A stretch of 64,000 nt of DNA from NCBI GenBank assembly GCA_036785325.1, contig JAXIVH010000065.1:576001-640000 (forward strand), given 5' to 3'. The DNA is from Urophycis tenuis (taxonomy: Eukaryota; Chordata; Actinopteri; Gadiformes; Phycidae). The translations under genes and the position numbers were made by a program. Below, piece by piece: positions 43,726-59,500 of this stretch (its first letter is position 1; each line of letters begins with the position of its first letter). The notes beneath the pieces were generated by a model, which was not told the origin of the DNA, did no database searches, and saw nothing but the letters and a program-made list of their open reading frames with translations.

Positions 43726-44535
43726 AAAATGTGTCATTGAAGCCATCATTGAGACTTTTCTTTTTAAATTATACCGCATGAACATGGGTCTGCAATAAAG
43801 CTTTAAATATATTTATATGTGTGTGTGTGTGTTTTAATCACTTACTTGGAACGGCATGATCCCACATCGCTGTGAAGGGACGGCGTTAACCAGGTGGGCG
43901 TGCAACCCCTCGAGAGAGTTGCTGCCTCGCCGGCAAATGTACTTGTTCAGCCGGATGCCTTTCTTCACAACCACCTTCACAGAGACATACAGCTGTATGC
44001 CAGGGGGGTCCTGTAACACACAACCTATTGCAAGGTCCTCATTTATGCTGGTGTCATTTTGAAATGTTACCATATACAAGTTTGAATGGTTTTGACACAC
44101 GATGACTGCAGAGACAGCTGCAGGATGGCCCTGGATGCAGGACGGAGGGGGCCTGTGGCTGTGCGGGGAGGACCAGCGGTATGGGTGCTGCCGACACAGG
44201 GGGCGGGCAGGCCACAGGCTGACGCAGCAGGAGGCCTCGGCTGGAGGCGGGTGGGCGCAGGAGGCTTCGGCCGGGTGGAGGACGACAACGCAGTTGGCTG
44301 AACGGGCCGGTTGGTGGGAGTCTCAGGCTCTGGCTCATCAACAAATAATCTGGAAATATAAAATACACACATGATCAGTATTGATATTGATATCTTTTAT
44401 AAGAACACTGTTCATACTGTTTACACTTTTTATACAACTGTTTATACAATGTCCATATTGTTTATTTATTAATGTTTATCACTGACAATAAAGGTGACTT
44501 GGTATGACTTGTGCGCTATTTTCTTTCCACAGTCA
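43726..44535 (-). repeat. gene-fragment cassette, copy 9
   Basis: Exon A is 44071-44349 and exon B is 43846-44010. Acceptor and donor are intact; the six-C run is present. Exon B carries a few substitutions (for example AAATGTACTTGTTC on the plus strand). Confidence 0.85.
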
Positions 44536-47500
44536 ACAGAACACACATGAATCAGCTTATTATTTCGACGACCCGTGGGCAAATATAGTCATGCCATACG
44601 CCGTTGGAAAGCTTAGATTTCCCCGCTTATAATGAGCCCATCCGCTAGCAATTTGGTTGCTCACAGACAAAACTGCGTCAGGTTGACTGAAGTCTACCCA
44701 GCAGCTAAAAACATACCTTCAACGTTTCTATTAAGATCAATCTTTCCTTACAGAACACAAATTAATTAGCTTAGTATTTCAACGACCCATGAGTCAATAT
44801 AGTCTTGCTATACGCCGTTGGAAAGCTTAGATTTCCCCGCTTAAAATGAGCCCATCCGCGAGCAGTCTAGTTGCTCACAGACTAAACTGCGTCAGGTTGA
44901 CTGAAGTCTACCCAGAAGCTAAAAACATACCTTCAACGCTTCAATTAACATCAATCTTTCCTTACAGAACACAAATTAATTAGCTTAGTATTTCAACGAC
45001 CCTTTGGTGAATATAGTCTTGCCATACACCGTTGGAAAGCTTAGATTTCCCCGCTTAAAATGAACCCATCCCCGAGTAATTTAGTTGCTCACAGACAAAA
45101 CTAGGTCAGGTTGACTGAAGTCTACCCAGCAGCTAAAAACATACCTTCAACGTTTCAATTAAGATCAATCTTTCCTTACAGAACACAAATTAATTAGCTT
45201 AGTATTTCAACGACCCTTTGGTGAATATAGTCTTGCCATACGCCGTTGGAAAGCTTAGATTTCCCAGCTTATAAAGAGCCCATCCCCCAGCAATTTGGTT
45301 GCTCACAGACAAAACTGCGTCAGGTTGACTGAAGTCTACCCAGCAGCTAAAAACTTACCTTCAACGTTTCAATTAAGATCAATCTTTCAATAAAGAACAC
45401 AAATTAATTAGCTTAGTATTTCAACGACCCATGGGTCAATATAGTCTTGCCATACGCCGTTGGAAAGCTTAGATTTCCCCGCTTAAAATGAGCCCATCCA
45501 CGAGCAGTCTGGTTGCTCACAGACAAAACTGCATCAGGTTGACTGAAGTCTGTCCAGCAGCTAAAACATACCTTCAACGTTTCAATTAAGATCAATCTTT
45601 CAATAAAGAACACAAATTAATTAGCTTAGTATTTCAACGACCCATGGGTCAATATAGTCTTGCCATACGCCGTTGGAAAGCTTAGATTTCCCCGCTTAAA
45701 ATGAGCCCATCCCTGAGCAATTTGGTTGCTCACAGACAAAACTGCGTCAGGTTGACTGAAGTCTACCCAGCAGCTAAAAACATACCTTCAACGTTTCAAT
45801 TAAGATCAATCTTTCCTTACAGAACACAAATTAATTAGCTTAGTATTTCAACGACCCTTTGGTGAATATAGTCTTGCCATACGCCGTTGGAAAGCTTAGA
45901 TTTCCCCGCTTATAATGACCCCATCCCTGAGCAATTTGGTTGCTCACAGACAAAACTGCGTCAGGTTGACTGAAGTCTACCCAGCAGCTAAAAACATACC
46001 TTCAACGTTTCAATTAAGATCAATCTTTCCTTACAGAACACAAATTAATTAGCTTAGTATTTCAATGACCCTTTGGTGAATATAGTCTTGCCATACGCCG
46101 TTGGAAAGCTTAGATTTCCCCGCTTATAATGAGCCCATCCCTGAGCAATTTGGTTGCTCACAGACAAAACTGCGTCAGGTTGACTGAAGTCTACGCAGCA
46201 GCTAAAAACATACCTTCAACGTTTCAATTAACATCAATCTTTCAATAAAGAACACAAATTAATTAGCTTAGTATTTCAACGACCCATGAGTCAATATAGT
46301 CATGCCATACGCTGTTGGGAAGCTTAGATTTCCCCGCTTAAAATTAGCCCATCCGCGAGCAGTCTGGTTGATCACAGACTAAACTGCGTCAGGTTGACTG
46401 AAGTCTACCCAGCAGCAAAAAACATACCTTCAACGTTTCAATTAACATCAATCTTTCCTCACAGAACACAAATTAATTAGCTTAGTATTTCAACGACCCA
46501 TGAGTCAATATAGTCTTGCCATACGCCGTTGGAAAGCTTAGATTTCCCCGCTTAAAATGAGCCCATCCACGAGCAGTCTGGTTGCTCACAGACAAAACTG
46601 CATCAGGTTGACTGAAGTCTGTCCAGCAGCTAAAAACATACCTTCAACGTTTCAATTAACATCAATCTTTCAATAAAGAACACAAATTAATTAGCTTAGT
46701 ATTTCAACGACCCATGAGTCAATATAGTCTTGCCATACGCCGTTGGAAAGCTTAGATTTCCCTGCTTAAAATGAGCCCATCTTCGAGCAATGTCGTTGTT
46801 CACAGACAAAACTGCGTCAGGTTGACTGAAGTCTACCCAGCAGCTAAAAACATACCTTCAACGTTTCAATTAAGATCAATCTTTCCTTACAGAACACAAA
46901 TTAATTAGCTTAGTATTTCAACGACCCTTTGGTGAATATAGTCTTGCCATACGCCGTTGGAAAGCTTAGATTTCCCCGCTTATAATGACCCCATCCCTGA
47001 GCAATTTGGTTGCTCACAGACAAAACTGCGTCAGGTTGACTGAAGTCTACCCAGCAGCTAAAAACATACCTTCAACGTTTCAATTAAGATCAATCTTTCC
47101 TTACAGAACACAAATTAATTAGCTTAGTATTTCAATGACCCTTTGGTGAATATAGTCTTGCCATACGCCGTTAGAAAGCTTAGATTTCCCCGCTTATAAT
47201 GAGCCCATCCCCGAGCAATTTGGTTGCTCACAGACAAAACTGCGTCAGGTTGACTGAAGTCTACGCAGCAGCTAAAAACATACCTTCAACGTTTCAATTA
47301 ACATCAATCTTTCAATAAAGAACACAAATTAATTAGCTTAGTATTTCAACGACCCATGAGTCAATATAGTCATGCCATACGCTGTTGGGAAGCTTAGATT
47401 TCCCCGCTTAAAATTAGCCCATCCGCGAGCAGTCTGGTTGATCACAGACTAAACTGCGTCAGGTTGACTGAAGTCTACCCAGCAGCTAAAAACATACCTT

Positions 47501-50500
47501 CAACGTTTCAATTAACATCAATCTTTCCTCACAGAACACAAATTAATTAGCTTAGTATTTCAACGACCCATGAGTCAATATAGTCTTGCCATACGCCGTT
47601 GGAAAGCTTAGATTTCCCCGCTTAAAATGAGCCCATCCACGAGCAGTCTGGTTGCTCACAGACAAAACTGCATCAGGTTGACTGAAGTCTGTCCAGCAGC
47701 TAAAAACATACCTTCAACGTTTCAATTAACATCAATCTTTCAATAAAGAACACAAATTAATTAGCTTAGTATTTCAACGACCCATGAGTCAATATAGTCT
47801 TGCCATACGCCGTTGGAAAGCTTAGATTTCCCTGCTTAAAATGAGCCCATCTTCGAGCAATGTCGTTGTTCACAGACAAAACTGCGTCAGGTTGACTGAA
47901 GTCTACCCAGCAGCTAAAAACATACCTTCAACGTTTCAATTCACATAAATCTTTCCATACAGAACACAAATTAATTACCTTAGTATTACAACGACCCATG
48001 AGTCAATATAGTCTTGCCATACGCCGTTGGAAAGCTTAGATTTCCCCGCTTAAAATGAGCTCATGTTCGATTAATGTGTTTGTTCACAAACAAAACTGCG
48101 TCAGGTTGACTGAAGTCTACCCAGCAGCTAAAAACATACCTTCAACGTTTCAATTAAGATCAATCTTTCCTTACAGAACACAAATTAATTAGCTTAGTAT
48201 TTCAATGACCCTTCGGTGAATATAGTCTTGCCATAGGCCGTTGGAAAGCTTAGATTTCCTCGCTTATAATGAGCCCATCCCTGAGCAATTTGGTTGCTCA
48301 CAGACAAAACTGCGTCAGGTTGACTGAAGTCTACCCAGCAGCTAAAAACATACCTTCAACGTTTCAATTAACATCAATCTTTCCTTACAGAACACAAATT
48401 AATTAGCTTAGTATTACAACGACCCATGAGTCAATATAGTCTTGCCATACGCCGTTGGAAAGCTTAGATTTCCCCGCTTAAAATGAGCTCATCTTCGATT
48501 AATGTGGTTGTTCACAAACAAAACTGCGTCAGGTTGACTGAAGTCTACCCAGCAGCTAAAAACATACCTTCAACGTTTCAATTAACATCAATCTTTCCTT
48601 ACAGAAAACAAATTAATTAGCTTAGTATTTCAACGACCCATGAGTCAATATAGTCTTGCCATACGCCGTTGGAAAGCTTAGATTTCCCCGCTTAAAATGA
48701 GCCCGTCCGCGAGCAGTCTGGTTGCTCACAGACAAAACTGTGTCAGGTTGACTGAAGTCTACCCAGCAGCTAAAAACATACCTTCAACGTTTCAATTAAC
48801 ATCAATCTTTCCTTACAGAACACAAATTAATTAGCTTAGTATTTCAACGACCCATCAGTCAATATAGTCTTGCCATACGCCGTTGGAAAGCTTAGATTTC
48901 CCTGCTTAAAATGAGCCCTTCCACGAGCAGTCTGGTTGCTCACAGACAAAACTGCATCAGGTTGACTGAAGTCTACTCAGCAGCTAAAAACATACCTTCA
49001 ACGTTTCAATTAACATCAATCTTTCCTTACAGAACACAAATTAATTAGCTTAGTATTTCAACGACCCTTTGGTGAATATAGTCTTGCCATACGCCGTTGG
49101 AAAGCTTCGATTTCCCAGCTTATAAAGAGCCCATCCCCTAGCAATTTGGTTGCTCACAGACAAAACTGCGTCAGGTTGACTGAAGTCTGCCCAGCAGCTA
49201 AAAACATACCTTCAACGTTTCAATTAACATCAATCTTTCCTACCAGAACACAAATTAATTAGCTTAGTATTTCAACGACTCATGAGTCAATGTAGTCTTG
49301 CCATACGCCGTTGGAAAGCTTAGATTTCCCCGCTTAAAATGAGCCCATCTTCGAGCATTGTGGTTGTTAACAGACAAAACTGCGTCAGGTTGACTGAAGT
49401 CTACCCAGCAGCTAAAAACATACCTTCAACGTTTCAATTAACATCAATCTTTCCTTACAGAACACAAATTAATTAGCTTAGTATTTCAACGACCCATGAG
49501 TCAATATAGTCTTGCCATACGCCGTTGGAAAGCTTAGATTTCCCCGCTCAAAATGAGCCCGTCCGCGAGCAGTCTGGTTGCTCAAAGGCAAAACTGCGTC
49601 AAGTTGACTGAAGTCTACCCAGCAGCTAAAAACATACCTTCAACGTTTCAATTAACATCATTCTTTCCTAACAGAACACAAATTAATTAGCTTAGTATTT
49701 CAACGACCCATGAGTCAATATAGTCTTGCCATACGCCGTTGGAAAGCTTAGATTTCCCCGCTCAAAATGAGCCCTTCCGCGAGCAGTCTGGTTGCTCAAA
49801 GGCAAAACTGCGTCAAGTTGACTGAAGTCTACCCAGCAGCTAAAAACATACCTTCAACGTTTCAATTAACATCATTCTTTCCTTACAGAACACAATTTAA
49901 TTAGCTTAGTATTTCAACGACCCTTTGGTGAATATAGTCTTGCCATACGCCGTTGGAAAGCTTAGACTTCCCCGCTTAAAATGAGCCCATCCGCGAGCAG
50001 TCTGGTTGATCACAGACTAAACTGCGTCAGGTTGACTGAAGTCTACCCAGCAGCTAAAAACATACCTTCAACGTTTCAATTAACATCAAACTTTCCTTAC
50101 AGAACACAAATTAATTAGCTTAGTATTTCAACGACCCATGAGTCAATATAGTCTTGCCATACGCCGTTGGAAAGCTTAGATTTCCCCGCTTAAAATGAGC
50201 CCATCCGCGAGCAGTCTGGTTGATGACAGACTAAACTGCGTCAGGTTGACTGAAGTCTACCCAGCAGCTAAAAACATACCTTCAACGTTTCAATTAACAT
50301 CAATCTTTCCTTACAGAACACAAATTAATTAGCTTAGTATTTCAACGACCCTTTGGTGAATATAGTCTTGCCATACGCCGTTGGAAAGCTTAGATTTCCC
50401 AGCTTATAAAGAGCCCATCCCCCAGCAATTTGGTTGCTCACAGACAAAACTGCGTCAGGTTGACTGAAGTCTACCCAGCAGCTAAAAACTTACCTTCAAC

Positions 50501-53500
50501 GTTTCAATTAAGATCAATCTTTCAATAAAGAACACAAATTAATTAGCTTAGTATTTCAACGACACATGAGTCAATATAGTCTTGCCATACGCCGTTGGAA
50601 AGCTTAGATTTCCCCGCTTAAAATGAGCCCATGCCCGAGCAATTTGGTTGCTCACAGACAAAACTGCGTCAGGTTGACTGAAGTCTACCCAGCAGCTAAA
50701 AACATACCTTCAACGTTTCAATTAAGATCAATCTTTCCTTACAGAACACAAATTAATTAGCTTTGTATTTCAACGACCCTTTGGTGAATATAGTCTTGCC
50801 ATACGCCGTTGGAAAGCTTAGATTTCCCCGCTTATAATGAGGCCATCCCCGAGCAATTTGGTTGCTCACAGACAAAACTGCGTCAGGTTGACTGAAGTCT
50901 ACGCAGCAGCTAAAAACATACCTTCAACGTTTCAATTAACATCAATCTTTCAATAAAGAACACAAATTAATTAGCTCAGTATTTCAACGACCCATGAGTC
51001 AATATAGTCATGCCGTACGCCGTTGGGAAGCTTAGATTTCCCCGCTTAAAATTAGCCCATCCGCGAGCAGTCTGGTTGATCACAGACTAAACTGCGTCAG
51101 GTTGACTGAAGTCTACCCAGCAGCTAAAAACATACCTTCAACGTTTCAATTAACATCAATCTTTCCTCACAGAACACAAATTAATTAGCTTAGTATTTCA
51201 ACGACCCATGAGTCAATATAGTCTTGCCATACGCCGTTGGAAAGCTTAGATTTCCCCGCTTAAAATGAGCCCATCCACGAGCAGTCTGGTTGCTCACAGA
51301 CAAAACTGCATCAGGTTGACTGAAGTCTGTCCAGCAGCTAAAAACATACCTTCAACGTTTCAATTAACATCAATCTTTCCTTACAAAACACAAATTAATT
51401 AGCTTAGTATTTCAACAACCCGTGAGTCAATATAGTCTTGCCATACGCCATTGGAAAGCTTAGATTTCCCCGCTTAAAATGAGCCCATCTTCGAGCAATG
51501 TCGTTGTTCACAGACAAAACTGCGTCAGGTTGACTGAAGTCTACCCAGCAGCTAAAAACATACCTTCAACGTTTCAATTCACATAAATCTTTCCATACAG
51601 AACACAAATTAATTAGCTTAGTATTTCAACGACCCATGAGTCAATATAGTCTTGCCATACGCCGTTGGAAAGCTTAGATTTCCCCGCTTAAAATGAGCCC
51701 ATCCGCGAGCAGTCTGGTTGCTCACAGACTAAACTGCGTCAGGTTGACTGAAGTCTACCCAGCAGCTTAAAACATACCTTCAACGTTTCAATTAACATCA
51801 ATCTTTCCTTACAGAACACAAATTAATTAGCTTATTATATCAACGACCCATGAGTCAATATAGTCTTGCCATACGCCGTTAGAAAGCTTAGATTTCCCCG
51901 CTTAAAATGAGCCCATCCCCGAGCAATTTGGTTGCTCACAGACAAAACTGCGTCAGGTTGACTGAAGTCTACCCAGCAGCTGAAAACATACCTTCAACGT
52001 TTCAATTATGATCAATCTTTCCTTACAGAACACAAATTAATTAGCTTAGTATTTCAACGACCCATGAGTCAATATAGTCTTGCCATACGCCGTTGGGAAG
52101 CTTAGATTTCCCCGCTTAAAATGAGCCCATCCCCGAGCAATTTGGTTGCTAACAGACAAAACTGCGTCAGGTTGACTGAAGTCTACACATCAGCTAAAAC
52201 ATACCTTCAACGTTTCAATTAAGATCAATCTTTCCTTACAGAACACAAATTAATTAGCTTATTATATCAACGACCCATGAGTCAATATAGTCTTGCCATA
52301 CGCCGTTGGAAAGCTTAGATTTCCCTGCTTAAAATGAGCCCATCCGCGAGCAGTCTGGTTGATCACAGACAAAACTGCGTCAGGTTGACTGAAGTCTACC
52401 CAGCAGCTAAAACATACCTTCAACGTTTCAATTAAGATCAATCTTTCCTTACAGAACACAAATTAATTAGCTTAGTATTTCAACGACCCATGAGTCAATA
52501 TAGTCTTGCCATACGCCGTTGGAAAGCTTAGATTTCCCCGCTCAAAATGAGCCCGTCCGCGAGCAGTCTGGTTGCTCAAAGGCAAAACTGCGTCAAGTTG
52601 ACTGAAGTCTACCCAGCAGCTAAAAACATACCTTCAACGTTTCAATTAACATCATTCTTTCCTAACAGAACACAAATTAATTAGCTTAGTATTTCAACGA
52701 CCCATGAGTCAATATAGTCTTGCCATACGCCGTTGGAAAGCTTAGATTTCCCCGCTCAAAATGAGCCCTTCCGGGAGCAGTCTGGTTGCTCAAAGGCAAA
52801 ACTGCGTCAAGTTGACTGAAGTCTACCCAGCAGCTAAAAACATACCTTCAACGTTTCAATTAACATCATTCTTTCCTTACAGAACACAAATTAATTAGCT
52901 AAGTATTTCAACGACCCTTTGGTGAATATAGTCTTGCCATACGCCGTTGGAAAGCTTAGACTTCCCCGCTTAAAATGAGCCCATCCGCGAGCAGTCTGGT
53001 TGATCACAGACTAAACTGCGTCAGGTTGACTGAAGTCTACCCAGCAGCTAAAAACATACCTTCAACGTTTCAATTAACATCAAACTTTCCTTACAGAACA
53101 CAAATTAATTAGCTTAGTATTTCAACGACCCATGAGTCAATATAGTCTTGCCATACGCCGTTGGAAAGCTTAGATTTCCCCGCTTAAAATGAGCCCATCC
53201 GCGAGCAGTCTGGTTGATGACAGACTAAACTGCGTCAGGTTGACTGAAGTCTACGCAGCAGCTAAAAACATACCTTCAACGTTTCAATTAACATCAATCT
53301 TTCAATAAAGAACACAAATTAATTAGCTTAGTATTTCAACGACCCATGAGTCAATATAGTCATGCCATACGCCGTTGGGAAGCTTAGATTTCCCCGCTTA
53401 AAATTAGCCCATCCGCGAGCAGTCTGGTTGATCACAGACTAAACTGCGTCAGGTTGACTGAAGTCTACCCAGCAGCTAAAAACATACCTTCAACGTTTCA

Positions 53501-56500
53501 ATTAACATCAATCTTTCCTTACAGAACACAAATTAATTAGCTTAGTATTTCAACAACCCTTTGGTGAATATAGTCTTGCCAGACGCCTTTGGAAAGCTTA
53601 GATTTCCCCGCTTATAATGAGCCCATCCCCGAGCAATTTGGTTGCTCACAGACAAAACTGCGTCAGGTTGACTGAAGTCTACCCAGCAGCTAAAAACATA
53701 CCTTCAACGTTTCAATTAACATCAATCTTTCCTCACAGAACACAAATTAATTAGCTTAGTATTTCAACGACCCATGAGTCAATATAGTCTTGCCATACGC
53801 CGTTGGAAAGCTTAGATTTCCCCGCTTAAAATGAGCCCATCCACGAGCAGTCTGGTTGCTCACAGACAAAACTGCATCAGGTTGACTGAAGTCTGTCCAG
53901 CAGCTAAAAACATACCTTCAACGTTTCAATTAACATCATTCTTTCCTTACAGAACACAAATTAATTAGCTTAGTATTTCAACGACCCTTTGGTGAATATA
54001 GTCTTGCCATACGCCGTTGGAAAGCTTAGACTTCCCCGCTTAAAATGAGCCCATCCGCGAGCAGTCTGGTTGATCACAGACTAAACTGCGTCAGGTTGAC
54101 TGAAGTCTACCCAGCAGCTAAAAACATACCTTCAACGTTTCAATTAACATCAAACTTTCCTTACAGAACACAAATTAATTAGCTTAGTATTTCAACGACC
54201 CATGAGTCAATATAGTCTTGCCATACGCCGTTGGAAAGCTTAGATTTCCCCGCTTAAAATGAGCCCATCCGCGAGCAGTCTGGTTGATGACAGACTAAAC
54301 TGCGTCAGGTTGACTGAAGTCTACCCAGCAGCTAAAAACATACCTTCAACGTTTCAATTAACATCAATCTTTCCTTACAGAACACAAATTAATTAGCTTA
54401 GTATTTCAACGACCCTTTGGTGAATATAGTCTTGCCATACGCCGTTGGAAAGCTTAGATTTCCCAGCTTATAAAGAGCCCATCCCCCAGCAATTTGGTTG
54501 CTCACAGACAAAACTGCGTCAGGTTGACTGAAGTCTACCCAGCAGCTAAAAACTTACCTTCAACGTTTCAATTAAGATCAATCTTTCAATAAAGAACACA
54601 AATTAATTAGCTTAGTATTTCAACGACACATGAGTCAATATAGTCTTGCCATACGCCGTTGGAAAGCTTAGATTTCCCCGCTTAAAATGAGCCCATCCCC
54701 GAGCAATTTGGTTGCTCACAGACAAAACTGCGTCAGGTTGACTGAAGTCTACCCAGCAGCTAAAAACATACCTTCAACGTTTCAATTAAGATCAATCTTT
54801 CCTTACAGAACACAAATTAATTAGCTTAGTATTTCAACGACCCTTTGGGGAATATAGTCTTGCCATACGCCGTTGGAAAGCTTAGATTTCCCCGCTTATA
54901 ATGAGGCCATCCCCGAGCAATTTGGTTGCTCACAGACAAAACTGCGTCAGGTTGACTGAAGTCTACGCAGCAGCTAAAAACATACCTTCAACGTTTCAAT
55001 TAACATCAATCTTTCAATAAAGAACACAAATTAATTAGCTTAGTATTTCAACGACCCATGAGTCAATATAGTCATGCCATACGCCGTTGGGAAGCTTAGA
55101 TTTCCCCGCTTAAAATTAGCCCATCCGCGAGCAGTCTGGTTGATCACAGACTAAACTGCGTCAGGTTGACTGAAGTCTACCCAGCAGCTAAAAACATACC
55201 TTCAACGTTTCAATTAACATCAATCTTTCCTTACAGAACACAAATTAATTAGCTTAGTATTTCAACAACCCTTTGGTGAATATAGTCTTGCCAGACGCCT
55301 TTGGAAAGCTTAGATTTCCCCGCTTATAATGAGCCCATCCCCGAGCAATTTGGTTGCTCACAGACAAAACTGCGTCAGGTTGACTGAAGTCTACCCAGCA
55401 GCTAAAAACATACCTTCAACGTTTCAATTCACATAAATCTTTCCATACAGAACACAAATTAATTAGCTTAGTATTTCAACGACCCATGAGTCAATATAGT
55501 CTTGCCATACGCCGTTGGAAAGCTTAGATTTCCCCGCTCAAAATGAGCCCGTCCGCGAGCAGTCTGGTTGCTCAAAGGCAAAACTGCGTCAAGTTGACTG
55601 AAGTCTACCCAGCAGCTAAAAACATACCTTCAACGTTTCAATTAACATCATTCTTTCCTAACAGAACACAAATTAATTAGCTTAGTATTTCAACGACCCA
55701 TGAGTCAATATAGTCTTGCCATACGCCGTTGGAAAGCTTAGATTTCCCCGCTCAAAATGAGCCCTTCCGCGAGCAGTCTGGTTGCTCAAAGGCAAAACTG
55801 CGTCAAGTTGACTGAAGTCTACCCAGCAGCTAAAAACATACCTTCAACGTTTCAATTAACATCATTCTTTCCTTACAGAACACAAATTAATTAGCTTAGT
55901 ATTTCAACGACCCTTTGGTGAATATAGTCTTGCCATACGCCGTTGGAAAGCTTAGACTTCCCCGCTTAAAATGAGCCCATCCGCGAGCAGTCTGGTTGAT
56001 CACAGACTAAACTGCGTCAGGTTGACTGAAGTCTACCCAGCAGCTAAAAACATACCTTCAACGTTTCAATTAACATCAAACTTTCCTTACAGAACACAAA
56101 TTAATTAGCTTAGTATTTCAACGACCCATGAGTCAATATAGTCTTGCCATACGCCGTTGGAAAGCTTAGATTTCCCCGCTTAAAATGAGCCCATCCGCGA
56201 GCAGTCTGGTTGATGACAGACTAAACTGCGTCAGGTTGACTGAAGTCTACCCAGCAGCTAAAAACATACCTTCAACGTTTCAATTAACATCAATCTTTCC
56301 TTACAGAACACAAATTAATTAGCTTAGTATTTCAACGACCCTTTGGTGAATATAGTCTTGCCATACGCCGTTGGAAAGCTTAGATTTCCCAGCTTATAAA
56401 GAGCCCATCCCCCAGCAATTTGGTTGCTCACAGACAAAACTGCGTCAGGTTGACTGAAGTCTACCCAGCAGCTAAAAACTTACCTTCAACGTTTCAATTA

Positions 56501-59500
56501 AGATCAATCTTTCAATAAAGAACACAAATTAATTAGCTTAGTATTTCAACGACACATGAGTCAATATAGTCTTGCCATACGCCGTTGGAAAGCTTAGATT
56601 TCCCCGCTTAAAATGAGCCCATCCCCGAGCAATTTGGTTGCTCACAGACAAAACTGCGTCAGGTTGACTGAAGTCTACCCAGCAGCTAAAAACATACCTT
56701 CAACGTTTCAATTAAGATCAATCTTTCCTTACAGAACACAAATTAATTAGCTTAGTATTTCAACGACCCTTTGGGGAATATAGTCTTGCCATACGCCGTT
56801 GGAAAGCTTAGATTTCCCCGCTTATAATGAGGCCATCCCCGAGCAATTTGGTTGCTCACAGACAAAACTGCGTCAGGTTGACTGAAGTCTACGCAGCAGC
56901 TAAAAACATACCTTCAACGTTTCAATTAACATCAATCTTTCAATAAAGAACACAAATTAATTAGCTTAGTATTTCAACGACCCATGAGTCAATATAGTCA
57001 TGCCATACGCCGTTGGGAAGCTTAGATTTCCCCGCTTAAAATTAGCCCATCCGCGAGCAGTCTGGTTGATCACAGACTAAACTGCGTCAGGTTGACTGAA
57101 GTCTACCCAGCAGCTAAAAACATACCTTCAACGTTTCAATTAACATCAATCTTTCCTCACAGAACACAAATTAATTAGCTTAGTATTTCAACGACCCATG
57201 AGTCAATATAGTCTTGCCATACGCCGTTGGAAAGCTTAGATTTCCCCGCTTAAAATGAGCCCATCCACGAGCAGTCTGGTTGCTCACAGACAAAACTGCA
57301 TCAGGTTGACTGAAGTCTGTCCAGCAGCTAAAAACATACCTTCAACGTTTCAATTAACATCAATCTTTCCTTACAAAACACAAATTAATTAGCTTAGTAT
57401 TTCAACAACCCGTGAGTCAATATAGTCTTGCCATACGCCATTGGAAAGCTTAGATTTCCCCGCTTAAAATGAGCCCATCTTCGAGCAATGTCGTTGTTCA
57501 CAGACAAAACTGCGTCAGGTTGACTGAAGTCTACCCAGCAGCTAAAAACATACCTTCAACGTTTCAATTCACATAAATCTTTCCATACAGAACACAAATT
57601 AATTAGCTTAGTATTTCAACGACCCATGAGTCAATATAGTCTTGCCATACGCCGTTAGAAAGCTTAGATTTCCCCGCTTAAAATGAGCCCATCCCCGAGC
57701 AATTTGGTTGCTCAAAGACAAAACTGCGTCAGGTTGACTGAAGTCTACCCAGCAGCTGAAAACATACCTTCAACGTTTCAATTATGATCAATCTTTCCTT
57801 ACAGAACACAAATTAATTCGCTTAGTATTTCAACGACCCATGAGTCAATATAGTCTTGCCATACGCCGTTGGAAAGCTTAGATTTCCCCGCTTAAAATGA
57901 GCCCATCCCCGAGCAATTTGGTTGCTAAGAGACAAAACTGCGTCAGGTTGACTGAAGTCTACACATCAGCTAAAACATACCTTCAACGTTTCAATTAAGA
58001 TCAATCTTTCCTTACAGAACACAAATTAATTAGCTTATTATATCAATGACCCATGAGTCAATATAGTCTTGCCATACGCCGTTGGAAAGCTTAGATTTCC
58101 CTGCTTAAAATGAGCCCATCCGCGAGCAGTCTGGTTGATCACAGACAAAACTGCGTCAGGTTGACTGAAGTCTACCCAGCAGCTAAAACATACCTTCAAC
58201 GTTTCAATTAAGATCAATCATTCAATAAAGAACACAAATTAATTAGCTTAGTATTTCAACGACCCATGAGTCAATATAGTCTTGCCATACGCCGTTGGAA
58301 AGCTTAGATTTCCCCGCTTAAAATGAGCCCATCCCCGAGCAATTTGGTTGCTCACAGACAAAACTGCGTCAGGTTGACTGAAGTCTACCCAGCAGCTAAA
58401 AACATACCTTCAATGTTTCAATTAAGATCAATCTTTCCTTACAGAACACAAATTAATTAGCTTATTATATCAACGACCCATGAGTCAATATAGTCTTGCC
58501 ATACGCCGTTGGAAGGCTTAGATTTCCCCGCTTAAAATGAGCCCATCCCCGAGCAATTTGGTTGCTCACAGACAAAACTGCGTCAGGTTGACTGAAGTCT
58601 ACCAAGCAGCTAAAAACATACCTTCAACGTTTCAATTAAGATCAATCTTTCAATAAAGAACACAAATTAATTAGCTTAGTATTTCAACGACCCATGAGTC
58701 AATATAGTCTTGCCATACGCCGTTGGAAAGCTTAGATTTCCCTGCTTACAATGAGCCCATCCGCGAGCAGTCTGGTTGATCACAGACAAAACTAAACTGC
58801 GTCAGGTTGACTGAAGTCTACCCAGCAGCTAAAACATACCTTCAACGTTTCAATTAACATCAATCTTTCCTTACAGAACACACATTAATTAGCTTATAAT
58901 ATCAACGACCCATGAGTCAATATAGTCTTGCCATACGCCGTTGGAAAGCTTAGATTTCCCCGCTTAAAATTAGCCCATCCCCGAGCAATTTGGTTGCTCA
59001 CAGACAAAACTGCGTCAGGTTGACTGAAGTCTACCCAGCAGCTAAAAACATACCTTCAATGTTTCAATTAAGATCAATCTTTCCTTACAGAACACAAATT
59101 AATTAGCTTAGTATTTCAACGACCCATGAGTCAATATAGTCTTGCCATACGCCGTTGGAAAGCTTAGATTTCCCCGCTTAAAATGAGCCCATCCCCGAGC
59201 AATTTGGTTGCTCACAGACAAAACTGCGTCAGGTTGACTGAAGTCTACACATCAGCTAAAACATACCTTCAACGTTTCAATTAACATCAATCTTTCCTTA
59301 CAGAACACAAATTAATTAGCTCATTATATCAACGACCCATGAGTCAATATAGTCTTGCTATACGCCGTTGGAAAGCTTAGATTTCCCCGCTTAAAATGAG
59401 CCCATCCCCGAGCAATTTGGTTGCTCACAGACAAAACTGCGTCAGGTTGACTGAAGTCTACCCAGCAGCTTAAAACATACCTTCAACGTTTCAATGAACA

